In this document: positions 32,383 through 36,012 of the stretch, one piece after another | How the letters are laid out: every line of letters begins with the position of its first letter | How positions within the stretch are numbered: position 1 is the stretch's first letter | Assembly: GCA_002694465.1 (NCBI GenBank) | Contig: NZMG01000056.1 | Location: 1-36,012, forward strand | Direction: 5' to 3' | Source: Flavobacteriaceae bacterium | Lineage (GTDB): Bacteria > Bacteroidota > Bacteroidia > Flavobacteriales > Flavobacteriaceae | DNA length: 36,012 bases | Program-made: the position numbers and the translations under genes | The notes under the pieces: generated by a model | What the model saw: the letters and a program-made list of their open reading frames with translations, nothing else | The model's database searches: none | What the model was told of the DNA's origin: nothing

Positions 32383-33447
32383 TTATGATTTTCTTTCAAA
32401 TTCTTTCATTACTTCAACGAGTACTTGTACACTTTCTAATGGCAGTGCATTGTACATAGAGGCGCGGTAGCCACCAACACTTCGGTGACCATTAATACCG
32501 CTTATTCCTGCTGCTTTCCAGAGGCCATCAAAAAGTTCTTGATTTGCTCCTTCGACCAAGGTAAAAGTAGCATTCATTTTTGAACGATCTTCTTTTTGAG
32601 CGAAGCCTTTAAATAAGGGATTTCTATCAATTTCTGTATAAATAGTGTCAGCTTTTTTGTTGTTGATCTTCTCTATTGCTGATATTCCTCCTAAATTTTT
32701 TAACCAATCTAAGGTGAGCATCGAAACATACACCGCAAAAACCGACGGTGTATTAAACATGCTCTCTGAATTAATATGAATTTTATAATCCAACATAGAA
32801 GGGATATTTCTGCTTACTTTCCCTAAAATTTCTTCTTTTACAACCACTAGAGTCGTTCCAGCAGGACCCATATTCTTCTGAGCACCGGCATAGATTAAAT
32901 CAAATTTTGAAAAATCCAATTCACGAGAAAAAATGTCACTACTCATATCACATACGAGGGGTACATTAACCTTTGGAAATGAATTAATTTGTGTTCCAAA
33001 AATAGTGTTGTTACTTGTGCAGTGGAAGTAATCAATATCTGAAGGAATATTGAAGTTTTTAGGGATATAATTGAAATTTTTATCCTTAGAAGATGCAACT
33101 TCAATGACTTCGCCAAAAAGTTTAGCTTCTTTTAGAGCTTTACTAGACCAAGTTCCTGTGTTAAGATAGGCCGCTTTCTTTTCTAATAAATTATAAGCTG
33201 TCATTAAAAACTGTGTACTAGCACCTCCCTGCAAAAACAATGCTTTATAGCCTTTGTTTTGAAGGTTAAGGTGCTCCAATGCTAGTTCACAAGCATTATC
33301 CATAACCGCCACAAAGTCTTTGCTACGATGAGAAATTTCGATCAAAGAAAGGTTTGAATTGTTGAAATTGAGAACGGCTTCAGCAGATTTTTTTATCACC
33401 TCCTGCGGCAAAATGCAGGGTCCGGCACTAAAATTATGTTTTTTCAC
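32383..33447 (-). CDS. serC: phosphoserine aminotransferase
   Basis: A 354-residue PLP enzyme that converts 3-phosphohydroxypyruvate to phosphoserine. The start is HNFSAGPCILPQEV; the codon is GTG at 33447. A glycine-rich LFLQGGASTQFLMTAYNLL lies near residue 69. The PLP Lys is in YAGAQKNMGPAG near residue 189, and NGHRSVGGYRASMYNALP is the typical C-terminal substrate-binding segment. Full family length. It forms a two-gene operon with serA, nine bases downstream, giving the first two steps of serine biosynthesis. Confidence 0.97.
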   Translation of the reverse strand: MKKHNFSAGPCILPQEVIKKSAEAVLNFNNSNLSLIEISHRSKDFVAVMDNACELALEHLNLQNKGYKALFLQGGASTQFLMTAYNLLEKKAAYLNTGTWSSKALKEAKLFGEVIEVASSKDKNFNYIPKNFNIPSDIDYFHCTSNNTIFGTQINSFPKVNVPLVCDMSSDIFSRELDFSKFDLIYAGAQKNMGPAGTTLVVVKEEILGKVSRNIPSMLDYKIHINSESMFNTPSVFAVYVSMLTLDWLKNLGGISAIEKINNKKADTIYTEIDRNPLFKGFAQKEDRSKMNATFTLVEGANQELFDGLWKAAGISGINGHRSVGGYRASMYNALPLESVQVLVEVMKEFERKS

Positions 33448-33582
33448 GAGTTTAGATTTTACAGTGCAAAGATGTGAAATCTACATGCAAATAAGGGTAT
33501 TTTATCGACAATTTATTAAGAGAATTTCAACAAATTAGACGCTATTTGCTTCGAAATCCTTTTCGATAAATGTCTGCGGAAA

Positions 33583-34599
33583 TTATAATTTCAATAAAAA
33601 CTCTAAAGTATCAATCCCGTCTGCATAATCCCAAAGTTCTGGCGATTGAGTTTTCCCAAAAGGAATTGTATTTTCAACATTGCTATCGGCAACCACACAT
33701 TGTATTTTTCCAGTGTTTTCCGCTAGATATTTTTCAACTTCGTGTAAAGAGTTATAATATTCGTAAAAAACTACCGAAATAGGAGAGGAGAAGCCTGTGT
33801 CCTCCTTTAGCAACATAAATTCATTATCCAATAAATTAACTCCGCCCATTAAATACACGGCTTTGTTATAATCGTAATTGTTCATGTACTTGTCATTGTG
33901 TATTATGTCCTTTTGCGTGTACATGGCATTAAAAAAGGGTTTAAAATCGTACTCTTTGGGTAGGTATAATTTTGATACATTTCTACAGCCCAATCCAAAA
34001 TAGGTAAATATATCTTTCGATAGCGCTTCTAATTGAGCAGGAGATTCTTCTCCAGAGAGGACCGCAACACTATTCCTATTTTTCCGAATGATGTTTGGAT
34101 ATTTCCCAAAGTAGTGTTCAAAATAAAGGGAAGTGTTATTACTTCCGGTGGCAATCACAGCATCAAAGTTTTCTAATATTTTATCTGAAAATTGAATTGA
34201 ATCTTTGAACCTAGGTTCAATTTCAATTAACTTTTGGGTTAAAAAGGGTAATAGAATCTTATCATTTGAAGATAATTTGCCTAGTACTTTGTTTCCAGAG
34301 ATAAGAACTGAAATAAAATCATGAAACCCTACCAGCGGGATATTTCCAGCCATAATAATGGCAACCAATTTTGGTTCCTTTTCTGAAAAGGGATAGGGAG
34401 ATAGCCACTTCTCAATATTTTCTTGGGAAAGTGCTTCACTCCAACTATGTAATGCAAATCTAATGTTGTCTAGAGTAAACCATCTGTTGTGGTCTTGAGC
34501 TGTTTGTAGTATTTCAGAATGTGGAGAATTTGCTAAGGATAATTCCGCAAGAAAAGTCCCTAATTTTTGAAAAGCGTTAATTCTTTGTTGTAATTGCAT
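33583..34599 (-). CDS. LuxC-like acyl-CoA/acyl reductase
   Basis: A 338-residue protein of the acyl-CoA reductase (LuxC) type, an aldehyde-dehydrogenase relative that reduces fatty acyl thioesters. The nucleotide-binding-like segment IIMAGNIPLVGFHDFISVL near residue 80, the loop AVIATGSNNTS near 150, and FGLGCRNVSKLYLP with the probable nucleophilic Cys near 205 fit the family. The N- and C-terminal ends are short compared with LuxC of luminous bacteria. No luxD, luxE, luxA or luxB is nearby, so it is not luminescence-related; in Flavobacteriaceae it recurs beside serC and a ferredoxin. Substrate and product are unknown. Confidence 0.88.
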   Translation of the reverse strand: MQLQQRINAFQKLGTFLAELSLANSPHSEILQTAQDHNRWFTLDNIRFALHSWSEALSQENIEKWLSPYPFSEKEPKLVAIIMAGNIPLVGFHDFISVLISGNKVLGKLSSNDKILLPFLTQKLIEIEPRFKDSIQFSDKILENFDAVIATGSNNTSLYFEHYFGKYPNIIRKNRNSVAVLSGEESPAQLEALSKDIFTYFGLGCRNVSKLYLPKEYDFKPFFNAMYTQKDIIHNDKYMNNYDYNKAVYLMGGVNLLDNEFMLLKEDTGFSSPISVVFYEYYNSLHEVEKYLAENTGKIQCVVADSNVENTIPFGKTQSPELWDYADGIDTLEFLLKL

Positions 34600-34605
34600 G
34601 CTTTG

Positions 34606-34637
34606 TTTGGAGTTGCCCTAAATAGGCATTAAATTTG
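34606..34637 (+). promoter_or_regulatory. housekeeping-type promoter of the ferredoxin gene
   Basis: TTTG at 34606-34609, a 20-base spacer, then TAAATTTG at 34630-34637, fits the Bacteroidota TTTG-N17-23-TAnnTTTG pattern. The leader to the ATG at 34666 is about 22-24 bases. Confidence 0.6.
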
Positions 34638-34665
34638 CGGCAAAGTTAGAAAAAGAAATTCTACT

Positions 34666-35016
34666 ATGGCTATTATAATAACCGATGAATGTATAAACTG
34701 TGGTGCTTGTGAGCCTGAATGCCCAAATACAGCTATTTATGAAGGAGCAGACGACTGGCGATATGCAGACGGGACAAGTTTAGAAGGGACCGTTGTATTG
34801 CCTAATGGCAAGCAAGTAGATGCCAACGAAACGCAAGAGCCTATTAGCGATGAAATTTACTATATAGTACCCGATAAATGCACCGAGTGTAAAGGCTTTC
34901 ATGAGGAACCTCAGTGCGCTGCTGTTTGCCCTGTGGACTGCTGTGTGCCAGATGATGACCATGTTGAAACAGAAGAAGTACTATTAGGAAAACAACGCTT
35001 TATGCACAATGAATAA
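34666..35016 (+). CDS. two-cluster [4Fe-4S] ferredoxin
   Basis: A 116-residue electron carrier. The first cluster motif is [12 protein letters not shown] (Cys9, 12, 15, 19). The second is [18 protein letters not shown] (Cys72, 75, 84, 88), with a long insert between the two and eight residues between its second and third Cys, as in YfhL-type ferredoxins. The chain is acidic, typical of ferredoxins, and soluble. It is divergent from the acyl reductase across a 66-base gap containing a good promoter, an arrangement I recall as common in Flavobacteriaceae. The redox partner is not evident. Confidence 0.95.
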   Translation: MAIIITDECINCGACEPECPNTAIYEGADDWRYADGTSLEGTVVLPNGKQVDANETQEPISDEIYYIVPDKCTECKGFHEEPQCAAVCPVDCCVPDDDHVETEEVLLGKQRFMHNE

Positions 35017-35036
35017 ACAGTTTGTCTTAAATACTT

Positions 35037-35060
35037 AAAAAGCCCCAACTTGGGGCTTTA
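35037..35060. terminator. bidirectional Rho-independent terminator
   Basis: AAAAAGCCCCA and TGGGGCTTT form a stem with a short ACT loop. T-runs follow on both strands, so it serves the ferredoxin gene (+) and the convergent coiled-coil protein gene (-). Confidence 0.85.
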
Positions 35061-35077
35061 TTATTTTTTGGCTTCAC

Positions 35078-35557
35078 TTAATTGTCCTTCTTTAAAGGAG
35101 CAATTCCCTTACTTCTTTTTTCTAACTTTTTACGATTTTCTTCCAAGGCTTTCATTCTAGCTTGCTTCTGTTCTTCAAGAATTTTTTTCTCAGCATCGGC
35201 TTTTGCCTTTTCGGCTTCAATAGACGCTTTAAGAGCTTCTTCTTGCCTTTTCTTTTCTGCAGCAATTAAAGCTTCATTCTTTACATCAATGGTTTCCTGA
35301 TCTGTAACTACTTCTTTATCGGTGTCTTTTTTAATAGCCTCATTGAACTCTTGATTTTCACTTTCGTCATCTGCAACTATTACAGCCCCTGTTTCTTTAT
35401 CTACTTCTTTTACTTCCTTCACAACAACTTTACTTCCTTCTTTGGTGATCACCTTTTTTACTGTAGTTTCCTTTTTTATCACCTTATTTTCTTGAGCCTG
35501 AGCAGAAAAAACAAACGCTAAAAGTGTGAGGAAGATTGCTATATTTTTTGCTTTCAT
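35078..35557 (-). CDS. exported charged coiled-coil protein of unknown function
   Basis: A 159-residue protein with a clean signal peptide (residues 1-21, ending AQA, followed by QENK). The mature part is extremely Lys/Glu/Val-rich: a first half with KVVVKEVKEVDKETGAV, and a second half (about 90-150) that is an uninterrupted charged helix (KKRQEEALKASIEAEKAK), likely an extended single helix or coiled coil in the periplasm. No catalytic motif. Distantly similar charged helices occur in TolA-like linkers, but there is no transmembrane anchor or terminal domain to support that. Monocistronic, ending at a bidirectional terminator. Confidence 0.8.
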   Translation of the reverse strand: MKAKNIAIFLTLLAFVFSAQAQENKVIKKETTVKKVITKEGSKVVVKEVKEVDKETGAVIVADDESENQEFNEAIKKDTDKEVVTDQETIDVKNEALIAAEKKRQEEALKASIEAEKAKADAEKKILEEQKQARMKALEENRKKLEKRSKGIAPLKKDN

Positions 35558-35651
35558 AATTATATGTTTTGGTTATTGTATAAATTTAGTCATTTAACTC
35601 AGTTTTTACTTAAAAGAATTGCCAAAAATGTTTAATCTTTTCCTAAAAATG

Positions 35652-35659
35652 TATCTTTG
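35652..35659 (+). promoter_or_regulatory. -7 box of ychF
   Basis: TATCTTTG is an exact TAnnTTTG match, 31 bases before the ychF ATG. A -33 TTTG at the proper distance is not clear. Confidence 0.5.
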
Positions 35660-35690
35660 CGGCTTCTTAAAACAAAACAAGAGCATCTAA

Positions 35691-36012
35691 ATGAAAGCAG
35701 GAATTGTAGGTTTACCCAATGTTGGAAAATCAACATTATTTAATTGTTTGTCCAATGCAAAGGCACAAAGTGCCAATTTCCCCTTCTGTACTATAGAACC
35801 CAATATTGGTGTGGTTAATGTTCCAGACAAGCGACTATTGAAATTAGAGGAGTTGGTAAATCCTGAACGTGTAATTCCAGCAACTGTAGAGATTGTTGAT
35901 ATTGCTGGCTTAGTAAAAGGAGCCAGTAAAGGAGAAGGGCTTGGAAACCAGTTTTTAGGAAATATACGTGAAACAGATGCCATTTTACATGTCCTTCGAT
36001 GTTTTGACAACA
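35691..36012 (+). CDS. ychF: YchF/Obg-family ATPase, 3' end outside window
   Basis: The first 107 codons of a P-loop ATPase that associates with ribosomes and the redox-stress response in other bacteria. The start is ATG 35691. The Walker A motif [12 protein letters not shown] spans residues 7-18. The switch segment [12 protein letters not shown] and the G3-like motif [19 protein letters not shown] are diagnostic of YchF rather than ordinary Obg GTPases. The frame runs open to the right edge. It has its own -7 box and is read away from the coiled-coil protein gene. Confidence 0.95.
   Translation, partial: MKAGIVGLPNVGKSTLFNCLSNAKAQSANFPFCTIEPNIGVVNVPDKRLLKLEELVNPERVIPATVEIVDIAGLVKGASKGEGLGNQFLGNIRETDAILHVLRCFDN

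Noticed and set aside
33583..34599. Bioluminescence locus, from the LuxC-like gene
   Set aside because: No luxA, luxB, luxD or luxE nearby; the setting is serine synthesis and a ferredoxin.

Overview
The window looks like chromosomal DNA from a marine-type member of the Flavobacteriaceae (phylum Bacteroidota). It is AT-rich. Several genes lack Shine-Dalgarno sequences and carry TAnnTTTG-type -7 boxes. There is a type IX secretion C-terminal tail, a DUF5916 outer-membrane protein, a TonB receptor with a carboxypeptidase-like N-terminal domain, a TIGR02757 protein, BatA- and DUF937-type proteins, and a serC-serA cluster divergent from a two-cluster ferredoxin. No tRNA, rRNA, CRISPR array or recognisable transposase or integrase was seen.

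Layout. 1-3.5 kb (+): a partial YfhO-like membrane protein and a GT4-like glycosyltransferase. 3.6-8.8 kb (-): a repeat-rich secreted protein, a T9SS cargo protein and uvrA. Between the first two lies an apparently gene-free transcription unit with a near-perfect sigma-54 promoter and a terminator, here called a candidate small RNA. 9.1-10 kb (+): an ECF sigma factor with a 50-codon companion gene and a terminator. 10.0-11.5 kb: an accessory island holding two start-less ORF remnants, a 10-unit degenerate 21-bp tandem array, a 28-30-bp direct repeat, and a lipoprotein gene bounded by sequences arranged like an integron cassette with its attC hairpin. 11.5-16.1 kb: nth without iron-sulfur cysteines, bcp, a conserved protein of unknown function, an MBL hydrolase, a membrane-anchored protein and an esterase. 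16.2-20 kb (-): two small membrane paralogues, a dihydroorotase homologue that has lost its metal ligands, and a BatA-like vWA protein, overlapping like an operon. 20.1-26 kb (-): a lipoprotein, a GAF histidine kinase, a TIGR02757 protein, a LolD-like ATPase and a DUF5916 protein. 26.2-27.2 kb (+): folE and a small membrane protein. 27.2-30.5 kb (-): a probable metal-uptake operon (DUF6146-like lipoprotein, small membrane protein, His/Cys-rich small protein, TonB receptor). 30.7-34.6 kb (-): DUF937, serA, serC and an acyl-CoA reductase. 34.7-36 kb: ferredoxin (+), a coiled-coil exported protein (-) and the start of ychF (+).

Most of the window is ordinary flavobacterial core genome. The parts most worth a second look are the 10.0-11.5 kb island, especially the cassette-like unit at 10.77-11.46 kb, and the sigma-54-driven intergenic transcript candidate at about 5.0-5.13 kb, which shares an exact 17-nt 3'-end motif with the adjacent gene. 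All functional statements rest on motif reading by eye; no database search was run.
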